Below are positions 17,107 to 26,466 of a DNA stretch of 64,000 bases, piece by piece. Source of the DNA: Anaerolineales bacterium (GTDB lineage Bacteria > Chloroflexota > Anaerolineae > Anaerolineales > Villigracilaceae); contig JAUQXA010000024.1 in assembly GCA_030834895.1 (NCBI GenBank), forward strand, positions 558,001-622,000. Reading direction: 5' to 3'. A program made the position numbers and the translations under genes. Below the pieces are notes generated by a model. That model was not told the DNA's origin. It ran no database searches and saw nothing but the letters and a program-made list of their open reading frames with translations. Within the stretch, counting starts at the first letter, position 1. Each line of letters starts with the position of its first letter.

Positions 17107-19485
17107 ATGGACTTGAGTAACGGTTTCATTCAGAAAATCCTTTTTGCTGCAACACTTTTCGCACTGTTCATTCCGCTTGGGGCGGGACGGGAAGCTCGGG
17201 CGCAGAGTCAGACCGCGGTCACAGTCACTGCGAAGGCGGGGCTTCGCGGCTTTTGCAAGTCCGACAAATGGCTGCCCGTCCATGTGACTGTCGAAAACAA
17301 GGGGGCGGACGTGAACGCACGCGTGCAAGCCTCTTACAAAAACGGCGCCAATGGACAAACCGCCGTTGGCATGGATGTCTCCCTGCCCGCCACCTCGCGC
17401 AAGGAATTTTTCCTCTACATGACCCCCGAAGCGTTCATGAGAAGCTTTACCGTCAGCGTGCTGGACGGGGACAAGACTCTTGCAAAGACAAATCTGAATA
17501 TTAGTTGCGGTGACAGAAGCGGCGATATGTCCATGCTGTTCGGCATTCTGGCAGATGCGCCGTCGAATTACATTGCATTGAACAACGTTCAGCCGATGAT
17601 GGGAGATGTGCAAACCGTCCAGTTGGAAATCGCCGATTTGCCAGACCTTGCCCAAGGTTGGGGAATGTTGGACGCCCTGATTATCTCCAACGTAGACACA
17701 GGTTCAATGACCGCCGAACAAAAACAAGCCCTCAAATTGTGGCTGGCAAGCGGCGGCAAATTGTTCGTCACGGGCGGAATTCAATGGCAGCCCACTGCGG
17801 CTGGGCTGGGCGACCTTCTGCCGCTCCAACCATCGTCTACAAAAAAGGTGGGGCTGACAGCACTATCTGCCTATGCAATGGAACCGGACAGTCTGACCGA
17901 ATCCGAAACGACTGTGGCAACTGGAAAGTTGCAAGCAAATGCAAATGTTCTCGTTGAACAGGATGGCACTCCTCTGCTGGTGGAAAAGGAAATTGGCTTT
18001 GGCAAGGTTTATTACTTCGCCGCCGACCCGACTTTGAGTCCGCTCAACGATTGGGACGGCATGGAAAAAATTTACGAACACCTGCTCGCTTTCAAATCGC
18101 CCAAGCCTTCATGGGCAGGTGGCACGTGGGACATTTACAACGCCAACACCGCGCTTTCAACTTTGCCTGAACTTTCTCTTCCGTCCTTTGTTTACATCTG
18201 CTGTTGGCTGGGACTATATATCGTCATTATCGCCCCGGCGAATTATTTTGTTCTGCGCCGCATGAAACGGACTGAACTGGCATGGATCACGGTCCCTGCG
18301 CTGGTGGTCATCTTCACCTGCATGGCATATTTTTCGGGCTACGCCTATCGTGGCACAAAACCCATTCTGAATCGCATCATGCTTTCGCAAGGCTGGCAGG
18401 GCGTGGACAAGGCACAGGCTACGGCGTTGGTCGGCGTATATTCGCCCACAAGAACAACATACAATCTGGAGAGCCAGGAACAGACCCTGCTTTATCCCTT
18501 TCCCACCATCAATGAAAGTTTACAGGGAAGCAATAACTGGCTGTCCGCAAAGACCGACTCCGGGACTGTGGTGCCAGATGTCCGCGTGGAAATCGGCGGG
18601 ATGCAATCGCTGGGCATGGATGGATACCTATCCACTACATTGTCCATCCAGCACAATCTGAAATATGTCCTCTCGGATAAGACACCCGTCCTCAAAGGCA
18701 GTCTTACCAACGCCAGCGAATATGAACTGAAAGATGCTGTGATCATCGCCCCTGGCGGATGGGAGGTTCTCGGCAATATTGGCCCCGGCGAAAGCAAAAA
18801 GATCAACCTGATTCTTTCCAACACCAACAGCGCCAGCATAAGCCGTTACGCACTCACGTCCGCAATTGGCTGGGACGTTCTGCCAAATGACAAGATCGAG
18901 GAAAGACGACGTTCGGCATTTTTTAATGCAGTCACCACATCCTACAACGACGCCCTCGGCGTGAATTCGGGTGTGTATCTGATGGCATGGACGGACAATG
19001 ATATTTCCGTCCCTGTCACTTTGCGGGACGAGAAGCCAAACGTCACCGACACCCTGTTTCACATCGAAAAGCTCACGCCCGAAGTTGAATTGGAGTCGGC
19101 AAAGCTAAAACTCACCTCCAGCGTTTACGGATGGGAGTCGTCGCTGGGAGATACAGTATTGACAAGCTCCTACAACCTGCCCAGCAACGGGTACAACATC
19201 GACTTCCGCCCCACGCTGCGCGTGCCCATCCATATCAGCAAGGTGAGCTCCCTGACCTTCACCATTGGGACTAACAACGCGCCACAACAAATCCATCCTT
19301 CGATCTGGAATTTTCAAACCGAAACATGGACGCCTCTTACGCTTGGTTCGTTTGGCAGCGTCACCGTCCCTGAGCCGTCGCAGCACCTCGGCATGGATGG
19401 CGAAATCCTGCTCAACATTCAAGGGGACCCCAACAATTATTTCGACATCATCTCCGTTGACTTTGTCCTGATGGTGCAACCATGA
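17107..19485 (+). CDS. Secreted/membrane-anchored large envelope protein of an ABC exporter operon
   Basis: 792 residues: N-terminal signal segment (about 10-32, ending AREARA), a long beta-rich outer region with a class I glutamine-amidotransferase-like stretch (LIISNVDTGSMTAEQ, LKLWLASGGKLFVTGG), two membrane helices at about 360-415, then another beta-rich region. Not recognised as a named family. GGAGG touches the ATG at 17107, so the TTG at 17113 may be the real start. The stop overlaps the ABC ATPase start (ATGA). Probably an accessory part of the exporter encoded downstream. Confidence 0.7.
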   Translation: MDLSNGFIQKILFAATLFALFIPLGAGREARAQSQTAVTVTAKAGLRGFCKSDKWLPVHVTVENKGADVNARVQASYKNGANGQTAVGMDVSLPATSRKEFFLYMTPEAFMRSFTVSVLDGDKTLAKTNLNISCGDRSGDMSMLFGILADAPSNYIALNNVQPMMGDVQTVQLEIADLPDLAQGWGMLDALIISNVDTGSMTAEQKQALKLWLASGGKLFVTGGIQWQPTAAGLGDLLPLQPSSTKKVGLTALSAYAMEPDSLTESETTVATGKLQANANVLVEQDGTPLLVEKEIGFGKVYYFAADPTLSPLNDWDGMEKIYEHLLAFKSPKPSWAGGTWDIYNANTALSTLPELSLPSFVYICCWLGLYIVIIAPANYFVLRRMKRTELAWITVPALVVIFTCMAYFSGYAYRGTKPILNRIMLSQGWQGVDKAQATALVGVYSPTRTTYNLESQEQTLLYPFPTINESLQGSNNWLSAKTDSGTVVPDVRVEIGGMQSLGMDGYLSTTLSIQHNLKYVLSDKTPVLKGSLTNASEYELKDAVIIAPGGWEVLGNIGPGESKKINLILSNTNSASISRYALTSAIGWDVLPNDKIEERRRSAFFNAVTTSYNDALGVNSGVYLMAWTDNDISVPVTLRDEKPNVTDTLFHIEKLTPEVELESAKLKLTSSVYGWESSLGDTVLTSSYNLPSNGYNIDFRPTLRVPIHISKVSSLTFTIGTNNAPQQIHPSIWNFQTETWTPLTLGSFGSVTVPEPSQHLGMDGEILLNIQGDPNNYFDIISVDFVLMVQP

Positions 19486-20429
19486 GTCCAATCATCGAAT
19501 TCAAGAATCTAACCAAGCGCTTCAAGACGCGCATCGCGGTCAACAGCCTCGACTTCAACATCGAAGGCGGCGAAATCTTCGGGCTGGTGGGACCCAATGG
19601 CGCCGGCAAGACCACGACCATGCGGATGCTTGTCACTCTACTCAAACCCGACCACGGCGAAATCTATGTCGGCGGCCACTCGATCCGCAACCGCCCCAAT
19701 GAGGTGCGACGACAGATCGGCTTCATGCCTGACTCGTTTGGCGTCTACGGCGACATGACCGTGCAGGAGTACCTCGACTTTTTCGGCGCCTGTTTCAAAA
19801 TCCATCCGCAGCAGCGCGGACGTTTGATCAGCGACCTGCTCGAACTCGTGGATTTGGGACACCGTCGCGACGACATGGTGGATACGCTTTCGACAGGTCT
19901 CAAACAGCGATTGGGAATCGCCCGCGTGCTGATTCACGACCCAAGCATCCTCGTCCTCGACGAACCAGCCTCGGGTCTGGACCCACGCGCCAGAGTTGAA
20001 ATCCGCGAGTTGCTGTTGGAGGTGGCTCGGCTCGGAAAGACCATCCTCTTCTCCAGTCACATCCTCGCGGACGTCGGCGAACTCTGCACCCGTGTGGGCA
20101 TCCTCGAAGATGGCAAATTGGTGGCACTCGGCACGCTCGATCAACTGAGCGCTCACGTGATGCCCTACCGACAACTCCACATTGGATTGCTCAGCCGCAG
20201 GGAGGAGGCCCAAGTCACGTTGCAATCCATGGAAGGCGTTTTCGAAGTCCGACCCGTGGACAACGTCAGCCGTGTCTCGCTCGAAGTTGACTTCGGCGGC
20301 AACGAAGAAGCCATGCACCAGCTGCTGGCAAAACTGCTTGCGCATGGTTTTCCCGTGATTCATTTCAGCGAGGAAACGAACAACCTCGAAGAAGTGTTCA
20401 TGCGCACCACAAAGGGAATTGTGTCCTAA
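19482..20429 (+). CDS. ABC transporter ATP-binding protein
   Basis: 315 residues of the ABC-2/DRA exporter type. Walker A GPNGAGKTT, signature STGLKQRLGIAR, Walker B ILVLDEPASGLDP, H-loop SSHI. A C-terminal extension of about 90 residues follows the nucleotide-binding domain, as in many drug or polysaccharide exporters. It would pair with the two permeases at 20584 and 21707. Confidence 0.9.
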   Translation: MSPIIEFKNLTKRFKTRIAVNSLDFNIEGGEIFGLVGPNGAGKTTTMRMLVTLLKPDHGEIYVGGHSIRNRPNEVRRQIGFMPDSFGVYGDMTVQEYLDFFGACFKIHPQQRGRLISDLLELVDLGHRRDDMVDTLSTGLKQRLGIARVLIHDPSILVLDEPASGLDPRARVEIRELLLEVARLGKTILFSSHILADVGELCTRVGILEDGKLVALGTLDQLSAHVMPYRQLHIGLLSRREEAQVTLQSMEGVFEVRPVDNVSRVSLEVDFGGNEEAMHQLLAKLLAHGFPVIHFSEETNNLEEVFMRTTKGIVS

Positions 20430-20441
20430 AAGGCGTTTTTT

Positions 20442-20594
20442 ATGAAAGCAACGAAATCCAACAAACACAATGCGCTGGTGCGGGCGGAAACGCAAACCCA
20501 CGGAGGAGACCCGCAAGTGGATGAAGAATCAAAGATCTTAAAGCGGGGCAAAATGGTCGTCGCTGGCTCGGGAGATAAATCCTATGCTTCCTGA
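20442..20594 (+). CDS. Possible 50-residue small protein
   Basis: An open frame of 50 codons (MKATKSNKHN at the start, ending DKSYAS) fills the gap between the ABC ATPase and the first permease and overlaps the latter's start by 11 nt. It is charged and has no membrane helix or recognised family. The stop-start overlap argues for translational coupling, but there is no convincing Shine-Dalgarno, so it may be only a spacer. Confidence 0.3.
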   Translation: MKATKSNKHNALVRAETQTHGGDPQVDEESKILKRGKMVVAGSGDKSYAS

Positions 20595-21687
20595 TGATAA
20601 ATCGCAACAACGGGTTCAAAAACTCTTTTCCGAACTGGAGCAAATTACCCACCTACCGCCCACGACAGTCGGCAAAAGTGGGGCGGAAAAAGAGGAAGTC
20701 GTCGGGGAGGTCAAGGTTGAATCATCTGCCGAACGCGAGCATGCCGAAGTGGAAGATCAAACCCGCGAAACGCGGTCCGCGCAGGCAACGTTCTTCAACC
20801 GCATCATGGACAATCCCATCATTGCCAAGGATCTGAAGGGAAGGATGCGCGGACGCCAGGGCTTCATCATCATCGGCGTCTATCTTTCGTTGATCGGGTT
20901 CTTCATCTTCCTGATCTATTTTCTCCTTACCCTGGATACCGGCATCTCGAACAGCGATCCCAGTTTCCTGCAAACGGTGGGCAAGGTCATTTTCAGCACG
21001 GTGGTCCTGATGGAATTGTTAATGCTCGGATTTATCGGTCCTGCCCTGACAGCGGGCGCGATCTCTTCGGAGCGTGAACGTAAAACCATCGACCTGTTGA
21101 AGACATCCCTGCTTTCGGCGCGATCCATCGTCTTCGGCAAGCTCGGCTCGGCGGTAGCCTTCCTGCTCCTGCTGGTCTTCACGGCAATTCCACTGCAAAG
21201 CCTGGCGTTCTTCCTCGGCGGCGTGGGTATGCCGGAAATCGTGATCTCGACCCTGATGCTGGTCGTCACCGCCATTTTTTTCTGCTCACTGGGAATGTTT
21301 TTTTCAAGCTTCACACAACGCACCTTGATCGCCACTGTCTACTCCTACGCGACCATCCTGGTTTCGTTCGTTTTATTCATCCTGTTACTTTTTTCCATCA
21401 GCATCTTTGACTCTTATTCTTACAGCAACCCCACATCCACCCTGTTTGAAAACATCCTGACTATTGCAACCTGGGTTCTATTTTCCACCAATTCGCTTTT
21501 TGCGGCGGTCATGAGCGAGGTTATTTTGGTCGAAGAACAAAGCCTCTATATCACGACCAACGCGCTCTTCGGAAGCACTACCCTTCCCCTGCCCTCGCCC
21601 TGGATCATCTACCTGACTTTTTACATCGTCCTGACCATCGTTTTGATCAGCCTGAGCATTTACTTTGTCAACCGCCCCGACCGATAG
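20584..21687 (+). CDS. ABC-2 type transporter permease
   Basis: 367 residues: a charged N-terminal extension (about residues 1-75) followed by six hydrophobic segments. The conserved entry helix DNPIIAKDLKGRMRGRQGF and the amphipathic SSERERKTIDLLKTSLLSARSIVFGKLGSA segment are typical of ABC-2 exporters. It is clearly homologous to the next gene, which lacks the extension; the two probably form a heterodimer with the ATPase at 19482. Confidence 0.85.
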   Translation: MLPDDKSQQRVQKLFSELEQITHLPPTTVGKSGAEKEEVVGEVKVESSAEREHAEVEDQTRETRSAQATFFNRIMDNPIIAKDLKGRMRGRQGFIIIGVYLSLIGFFIFLIYFLLTLDTGISNSDPSFLQTVGKVIFSTVVLMELLMLGFIGPALTAGAISSERERKTIDLLKTSLLSARSIVFGKLGSAVAFLLLLVFTAIPLQSLAFFLGGVGMPEIVISTLMLVVTAIFFCSLGMFFSSFTQRTLIATVYSYATILVSFVLFILLLFSISIFDSYSYSNPTSTLFENILTIATWVLFSTNSLFAAVMSEVILVEEQSLYITTNALFGSTTLPLPSPWIIYLTFYIVLTIVLISLSIYFVNRPDR

Positions 21688-21706
21688 ATTTTGGTAGTAA
21701 TCAGCC

Positions 21707-22615
21707 ATGCAGGAAAAAGCCATTCGCTGGGATTTCATCAACAAAGCGTTAGACAACCCCATCATCTCGAAGGAATTAAAAGGCAGGATGCGGGGCAGAC
21801 AGGGATTCGTCCTACTGACGGCATATCTTGCATTGATCAGCCTGGCGATTGTGGGGATGTACTACTATTCCGTAAGCAGATGGTATGCGCCGGCTATCGG
21901 ACCCAACGAACTTCAGAAACTGGGCAAACGAATTTTCTCGGCAGTGGTTCTGCTGGAATTTCTACTGATCGTCTTCATCGGTCCCGCGTTGACGTCAGGT
22001 TCGATCTCCTCCGAGCGGGAACGCCAGACCTTTGACCTACTGCGCGCCTCCCTGCTTTCCACCCGCGAGTTGATTCTGGGCAAGCTTGGCTCAGCGGTTG
22101 CATTTCTACTGTTGTTGATCCTCGCGGCGCTTCCCTTACAAAGCCTGGCGTTTTTCATCGGCGGAGTGGGATGGGAAGAGATGGTCATCTCGCTCGTAAT
22201 GCTGGCAACCTCCACCCTGATGTTTTGCACGCTAGGAATCTACTTCTCGGGCATCGCCAAACGGACAGTGGCTGCCACGGTCATGTCCTATGCCAGCCTG
22301 ATCCTTCCCGTAATTTTTGTCGCCTTTATGTTTTACCTGCTCATCGATGGCGTCATTGACCCATCGTCAAAATCCATCGAGTATCAACGGATGCTGATCG
22401 TTATCATCTGGATGCTGCTTTCTTCAAATCCGTTCACAGCGGCTGCCCTCACCGAAATCATGCTGGAAGAGGAGCAAACCTTATTCTTCTTTCACTTCCC
22501 CGACTTTTCGGTTACGCTTTTTTCCCCGTGGATTCTTTTCACGGTCTTCTCTGTGATAATGACCCTTTTAATGATATGGTTAATCGTGTTTTACATGAAC
22601 CGATACGAAAGATAA
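21707..22615 (+). CDS. ABC-2 type transporter permease (paralogue)
   Basis: 302 residues with six hydrophobic segments. DNPIISKELKGRMRGRQGF and SSERERQTFDLLRASLLSTRELILGKLGSAVAFLLLL are near-identical to the preceding permease, showing a tandem duplication. Together they make the membrane part of the exporter. Substrate unknown. Confidence 0.85.
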   Translation: MQEKAIRWDFINKALDNPIISKELKGRMRGRQGFVLLTAYLALISLAIVGMYYYSVSRWYAPAIGPNELQKLGKRIFSAVVLLEFLLIVFIGPALTSGSISSERERQTFDLLRASLLSTRELILGKLGSAVAFLLLLILAALPLQSLAFFIGGVGWEEMVISLVMLATSTLMFCTLGIYFSGIAKRTVAATVMSYASLILPVIFVAFMFYLLIDGVIDPSSKSIEYQRMLIVIIWMLLSSNPFTAAALTEIMLEEEQTLFFFHFPDFSVTLFSPWILFTVFSVIMTLLMIWLIVFYMNRYER

Positions 22616-22616
22616 A

Positions 22617-24203
22617 ATGACCACCATCAACCAACTCACCCAAACCCTCGGACTTTGGATTCGCTGGATGCGCCTGCAACGCGCTCTCACGTGGTTCCTG
22701 CGCGGACTGGCGGTAGCGTTGGGCTTGTCCCTGCTGGTGGGGGGAGTTGGGTTGTACCAGGCTAAATTACTAAAACAGGAATTTCTCGCGCTGATTCTCT
22801 TCTGCGTTGTTGCCCTGCCTGTGGCTTTTGCAATTGCCGCTTATTTCTGGCGAGTCCAAACCATGCAAGCGGCGCGATATTTCGACCGCGTTTTCCATCT
22901 CGATGAACGGGTCAGCACGGCGCTGGAATTGCAGAACGAGAGTCATTCAGCGGAGATGATTCAGAAACAGTTGGATGACGCGGTGAGAGTCTCTCGTAAG
23001 GTCAAGCCGAGCCGTGACCTGCCTCTGCGCCTCCCGAAATTCGACCTAGCCTTAGCCTTGGTTTTCGCCGCACTACTCGGCATGATTTGGTTCCGTGGCG
23101 AGACCTTATTCGCCGCCGCAAGTCAGCAACGCGCAGTCGAGGAAGCCATTGCCGCAGAGCAAACGGAGATCGAAGAAATCATCAAAGAAATCAACACCAG
23201 TGAGTCGTTGACCACCGAACAAAAAGAAGCGCTTGCCAAACCATTGGAAGATGCGCTCAAAGAATTGGAAAACAATCCTTCGATGGAAGGCGCGGTCTCG
23301 ACTCTGGTCAGCACCAGCGAGCAACTGAAATCCCTCAGCGGACAGCAGGCGGCGCAAACCCAGCAAGCCCTGACTCAAACAGGCAGTTCCCTCGCCTCGC
23401 AGGAAGGGACTCCGCTGGAAACAGTCGGCAAGGATTTGGCAAAAGGCAATTTCGCCAGCGCCGCCTCCAAACTGGCAAATATGGATTTGAGCCAGATGAC
23501 CCCAGAGCAGTTGCAAAAACTTGCCGAGCAATTGGAGTCGATGGCAAATTCACTGTCGGCAACGAATCCCCAACTGGCACAGCAATTGGCAAATGCTGCG
23601 CAGGCAATCCGCAGCGGGGACCTCGCCAGCGCACAGCAGTCGTTGGCAAGCGCGGCAAGTCAGATGGTGCAGGCGGGTCAACAAGTCACAGCCGCGCAGA
23701 TGGCTACCCAGGCAGCAGGACAATTGCAACAGGGTGCAGGCCAAATCGTGGCGGCGGGCGGCGGACAAACTCCGTCACAGGGCGGCGCGATAGCGCAGAG
23801 CGGGTCAAGCCAACAGAGCGGCCAAAGCAACGGAGGCAGCGGATCAGGCTCAGGGTCGGGGTCTGCGCCACAGAGCAGTCAGGCTGGGAGTGAAGCATCC
23901 AGCGCTCCCATCGAGCAAAACAACGGAGCGGGTGACGGTGGCGAGTCGGCGTATCAACAAATCTATGCTCCGTCACTTTTGGGCGGCGCGGGTGGAGACA
24001 TGCTCGGTGTGCCAACTTCGGGCGAAGACGGCGAAGTCATTGGCGAAAGCCCAACCACCGCCGAGGACGGTCAAAGCCTCGTGCCGTACACCGAGGTTTA
24101 TTCGCAGTACAACCAGTTCAATCGTCAGGCGCTGGAGAACGGTGAAGTGCCTGTGCAGTTTATGGACGTGGTGAGAAATTATTTTGGTTCGTTACAGCCG
24201 TAA
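22617..24203 (+). CDS. Membrane-anchored coiled-coil protein with Gln/Ser/Gly-rich tail
   Basis: 528 residues. Two hydrophobic segments (about 25-45 and 52-75), a DRVFHLDERVSTALEL segment, a third at about 145-160, then a long helical region rich in Ala, Gln and Glu (about 170-385) likely to form a coiled coil, and a low-complexity Gln-Ser-Gly tail (about 385-440). It resembles DUF4175-type proteins found beside MoxR/vWA genes (inference). ATG is one base after the permease stop. Likely an envelope component of the same machine. Confidence 0.65.
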   Translation: MTTINQLTQTLGLWIRWMRLQRALTWFLRGLAVALGLSLLVGGVGLYQAKLLKQEFLALILFCVVALPVAFAIAAYFWRVQTMQAARYFDRVFHLDERVSTALELQNESHSAEMIQKQLDDAVRVSRKVKPSRDLPLRLPKFDLALALVFAALLGMIWFRGETLFAAASQQRAVEEAIAAEQTEIEEIIKEINTSESLTTEQKEALAKPLEDALKELENNPSMEGAVSTLVSTSEQLKSLSGQQAAQTQQALTQTGSSLASQEGTPLETVGKDLAKGNFASAASKLANMDLSQMTPEQLQKLAEQLESMANSLSATNPQLAQQLANAAQAIRSGDLASAQQSLASAASQMVQAGQQVTAAQMATQAAGQLQQGAGQIVAAGGGQTPSQGGAIAQSGSSQQSGQSNGGSGSGSGSGSAPQSSQAGSEASSAPIEQNNGAGDGGESAYQQIYAPSLLGGAGGDMLGVPTSGEDGEVIGESPTTAEDGQSLVPYTEVYSQYNQFNRQALENGEVPVQFMDVVRNYFGSLQP

Positions 24204-24211
24204 TAGCCACT

Positions 24212-24333
24212 TGTCATTGCGAGCCTCGACAGGGGCGAAGCAATCTCCTCGTGCTATGAGATTGCTTCGGGCTGGGTCTCGATACGGGCAAGAAAAACAC
24301 TCGCCCTACTCGACCAGCAGCCCTCGCAATGAC
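24212..24333. repeat. TGTCATTGCGAG palindromic element, copy 3 (composite)
   Basis: TGTCATTGCGAG at the left and CTCGCAATGAC at the right, with GAAGCAATCTC and GAGATTGCTTC inside. The right half holds an extra inverted segment (GTCTCGATAC to CTACTCGACC), so a second short palindrome seems nested in it. It separates the coiled-coil gene from moxR. Confidence 0.8.
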
Positions 24334-24350
24334 GACATGAGAATGGAGCA

Positions 24351-25334
24351 ATGATGACTCTTTCAGTTGAAAGTTTCCGTGAGTATGCAAGCAAAATCGA
24401 AAGTGAAGTGGGACGCGTTATCGTCGGTCAGGGCGAAGTGGTGCGACATGTGCTGGTCAGCATCCTCGCGGGCGGACACGTACTGCTCGAAGGCGTGCCA
24501 GGCTTGGGCAAGACGATGCTCATCCGCACGCTGGGGCAGGCGCTGGATTTGAAGTTTTCGCGCATTCAATTCACACCCGACCTCATGCCCGCGGACATCG
24601 TCGGGACGGAAATCCTCAGCGACGAAGGCGGCAGGCGCGAGTTTCGTTTCCGCGAGGGACCGCTGTTTGCAAATCTGGTTCTCGCGGACGAAATCAACCG
24701 CGCCACGCCGAAGACCCAGTCCGCGCTGCTCGAAGCCATGCAGGAAGCGTCTGTAACTGTGGCGCAAAAAACCTATCAACTGGAACAGCCTTTTTTCGTG
24801 ATGGCGACTCAAAACCCGCTGGAAATGGAAGGGACGTATCCCCTGCCCGAAGCCCAGCTTGACCGCTTCTTCTTCAAGGTCAACGTGGATTTGCCCGACG
24901 TGGGCGAGATGGTCGAAATCCTCGACCGCACCACAGGCAAGGAAACGCCCGCCGCAAACAAAGCCGTCACGGGCGCGGACATCGTCGAAATGCGCGCCCT
25001 CGCGCGGACAGTTCCCATCGCGTCGCACGTCAAGGAATACATTGCCAAACTCATGCTCGCCACTCATCCCGAAGATGAAAACGCCTCGCCGCTGGTGAAG
25101 AAGTACGTCCGCTACGGAGTCTCCCCGCGCGGCGGACAGGCGCTGGTGCTTGGTTCTAAAGTCACCGCGCTGATGGCAGGGAGATACAACGTGGCGTTCG
25201 AGGATGTCCATGCAGTGGCAAAGGCTGCGCTGAGGCATAGGCTGTTGCTGAATTTTGATGGGCTGGCAGAGGGAGTTAGGGCGGATGATGTGGTTGAGGA
25301 ACTTGTAAAGGCAAGGATAAATGATGAAGGATGA
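24351..25334 (+). CDS. MoxR-family AAA+ ATPase
   Basis: 327 residues. Walker A GVPGLGKTM (about 48-56), Walker B VLADEINRA, sensor NPLEMEGTYPLPEAQLDRF and the arginine finger region are visible. MoxR ATPases act as chaperones for vWA proteins, and here DUF58 and two vWA genes follow. The last codons and stop (ARINDEG) lie inside a heptamer array (25314-25343), which suggests that the original C-terminus was altered by the array. Confidence 0.9.
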   Translation: MMTLSVESFREYASKIESEVGRVIVGQGEVVRHVLVSILAGGHVLLEGVPGLGKTMLIRTLGQALDLKFSRIQFTPDLMPADIVGTEILSDEGGRREFRFREGPLFANLVLADEINRATPKTQSALLEAMQEASVTVAQKTYQLEQPFFVMATQNPLEMEGTYPLPEAQLDRFFFKVNVDLPDVGEMVEILDRTTGKETPAANKAVTGADIVEMRALARTVPIASHVKEYIAKLMLATHPEDENASPLVKKYVRYGVSPRGGQALVLGSKVTALMAGRYNVAFEDVHAVAKAALRHRLLLNFDGLAEGVRADDVVEELVKARINDEG

Positions 25335-25343
25335 GGGATGAAT
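25314..25343. repeat. Heptamer array A (AGGATGA units)
   Basis: Four consecutive 7-nt units (AGGATAA, ATGATGA, AGGATGA, GGGATGA) span the end of moxR and the start of the glycosylase-like gene. The complementary orientation appears at 26136-26163, beyond that gene. Confidence 0.75.
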
Positions 25344-26117
25344 ATGGAATTCCAAATCAAATTCTCTCCTCAAGATATTCAGAACATCCAGGACGTTATC
25401 ACTAAAAACCAAAATCGAGTTTTCGTTAAATCAAGAATAGAACGCAACGTCTCAGGTGAGATTCCTTTGCCATCGCAAGAGGAAGTATGGCTGACAATCA
25501 TGATGTGTCTATTAACTACACAACAACGTTCAAATCCGACAAGTCCGATTAGTAGATTTCTTTTAGAACAACCATTTCGCTTATCGTTACAAAACCTAGC
25601 GACGGTTAGTGATATTCAAGCGCACGTTCAAAACGAAATCAAGGATTTCGGAGGCATACGCTTTGGTCCTAGAATTTCAGAACAGGTAAAGCATAATCTT
25701 GAAGTATTACGCACAGACGGCTGGGATAAGATCGGCAAATATTTACTGAAGTTAGTAGAACAAAGAAAACAACAGCCACAAATAGAACATCACCAGCTTG
25801 AGCGAGAAGCAGCGCGCTTTATAAATAACACTTTCAAAGGGTTCGGTCCAAAACAATCCCGCAATTTTTGGCAGGCACTTGGGTTGACCCGATATGAGTT
25901 TGTTTTGGATTCTCGAGTAACCAAATGGCTCAGAGAGATAAATTTTCCCATACCTCTTACGCCAATGAGTTTAGGGGAAGAAGAGTTTTATTGTTTCCTC
26001 TCAGATATCCTTCGTGATTTCTGCATTCAAGCGGATGTGTTACCCTGCGTTTTGGATGCCGCGATTTTCGCAAGTTTTGACAAGGAAGACTGGGCAGAAG
26101 ATTCAGCAGTTTGGTAA
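25338..26117 (+). CDS. HhH-GPD-like DNA glycosylase homologue (putative)
   Basis: 259 residues, AT-richer than its neighbours. The C-terminal half shows GFGPKQSRNFWQALG followed by EFVLDSRVTKWL, matching the hairpin with catalytic lysine (Lys172) and the downstream aspartate (Asp191) of 8-oxoguanine DNA glycosylase/lyase (Ogg2/AGOG-type) proteins; TTQQRS near residue 60 fits the helical N-part. It may excise damaged bases, but the match is partial. It is foreign to the MoxR-vWA operon and bracketed by inverted heptamer arrays. Start ATG may be 25338 or 25344; the GAGGG of the array could serve as ribosome site. Confidence 0.55.
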   Translation: MNMEFQIKFSPQDIQNIQDVITKNQNRVFVKSRIERNVSGEIPLPSQEEVWLTIMMCLLTTQQRSNPTSPISRFLLEQPFRLSLQNLATVSDIQAHVQNEIKDFGGIRFGPRISEQVKHNLEVLRTDGWDKIGKYLLKLVEQRKQQPQIEHHQLEREAARFINNTFKGFGPKQSRNFWQALGLTRYEFVLDSRVTKWLREINFPIPLTPMSLGEEEFYCFLSDILRDFCIQADVLPCVLDAAIFASFDKEDWAEDSAVW

Positions 26118-26135
26118 AGCCACTTACGCGAAAAC

Positions 26136-26163
26136 TTCATCCTTCATAATTCATCTTTCATCC
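26136..26163. repeat. Heptamer array B (TTCATCC units)
   Basis: Units TTCATCC, TTCATAA, TTCATCT, TTCATCC in perfect 7-nt phase, complementary to array A, followed two bases later by a duplicated DUF58 start codon. Confidence 0.8.
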
Positions 26164-26165
26164 TT

Positions 26166-26206
26166 ATGCTCTTCGACGAATCTATCCTCCGCAAACTAAA
26201 CCAACT
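26166..26206 (+). pseudogene. Duplicated 5' end of the DUF58 gene
   Basis: The first 14 codons (MLFDESILRKLNQL) of the DUF58 gene at 27082 are present here as well. Including five bases upstream, 43 of 46 positions (26161-26206 versus 27077-27122) agree, and the three differences are all silent third-codon changes. After this point the sequence diverges into the small gene at 26221. Confidence 0.8.
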
Positions 26207-26220
26207 ACAGCGAAAACCTC

Positions 26221-26466
26221 ATGTCAACTCTATCAGCAGACACTCACCCAAAGATCGAGAAAATACAAATCGAACTACTGCGCCACGCTTCGCCTGCGCG
26301 GAAATTTGAAATGGTTGTCCAAATGAATAACACAGTCCGCGCGTTTATGTTTGCGGGGTTGAAACAGCGTAATCCAAATGCGACGCCAGAAGAACTTCGA
26401 CGCTTATTTGCCAATCTTTTGCTCGGCGAAGAATTGGCAGGAAAGGTGTACGCTTACCATGCTTAA
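26221..26466 (+). CDS. Small partner protein of a nucleotidyltransferase
   Basis: 81 residues, mostly helical and charged (IQIELLRHASPARKFEMV, TPEELRRLFANLLLGEELAGKVY). Proteins of this kind are often found immediately before stand-alone nucleotidyltransferase-fold genes, as here, where the two overlap by 8 nt. The arrangement recalls two-gene toxin-antitoxin or abortive-infection modules, but no toxin activity can be read from the sequence. Confidence 0.6.
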   Translation: MSTLSADTHPKIEKIQIELLRHASPARKFEMVVQMNNTVRAFMFAGLKQRNPNATPEELRRLFANLLLGEELAGKVYAYHA

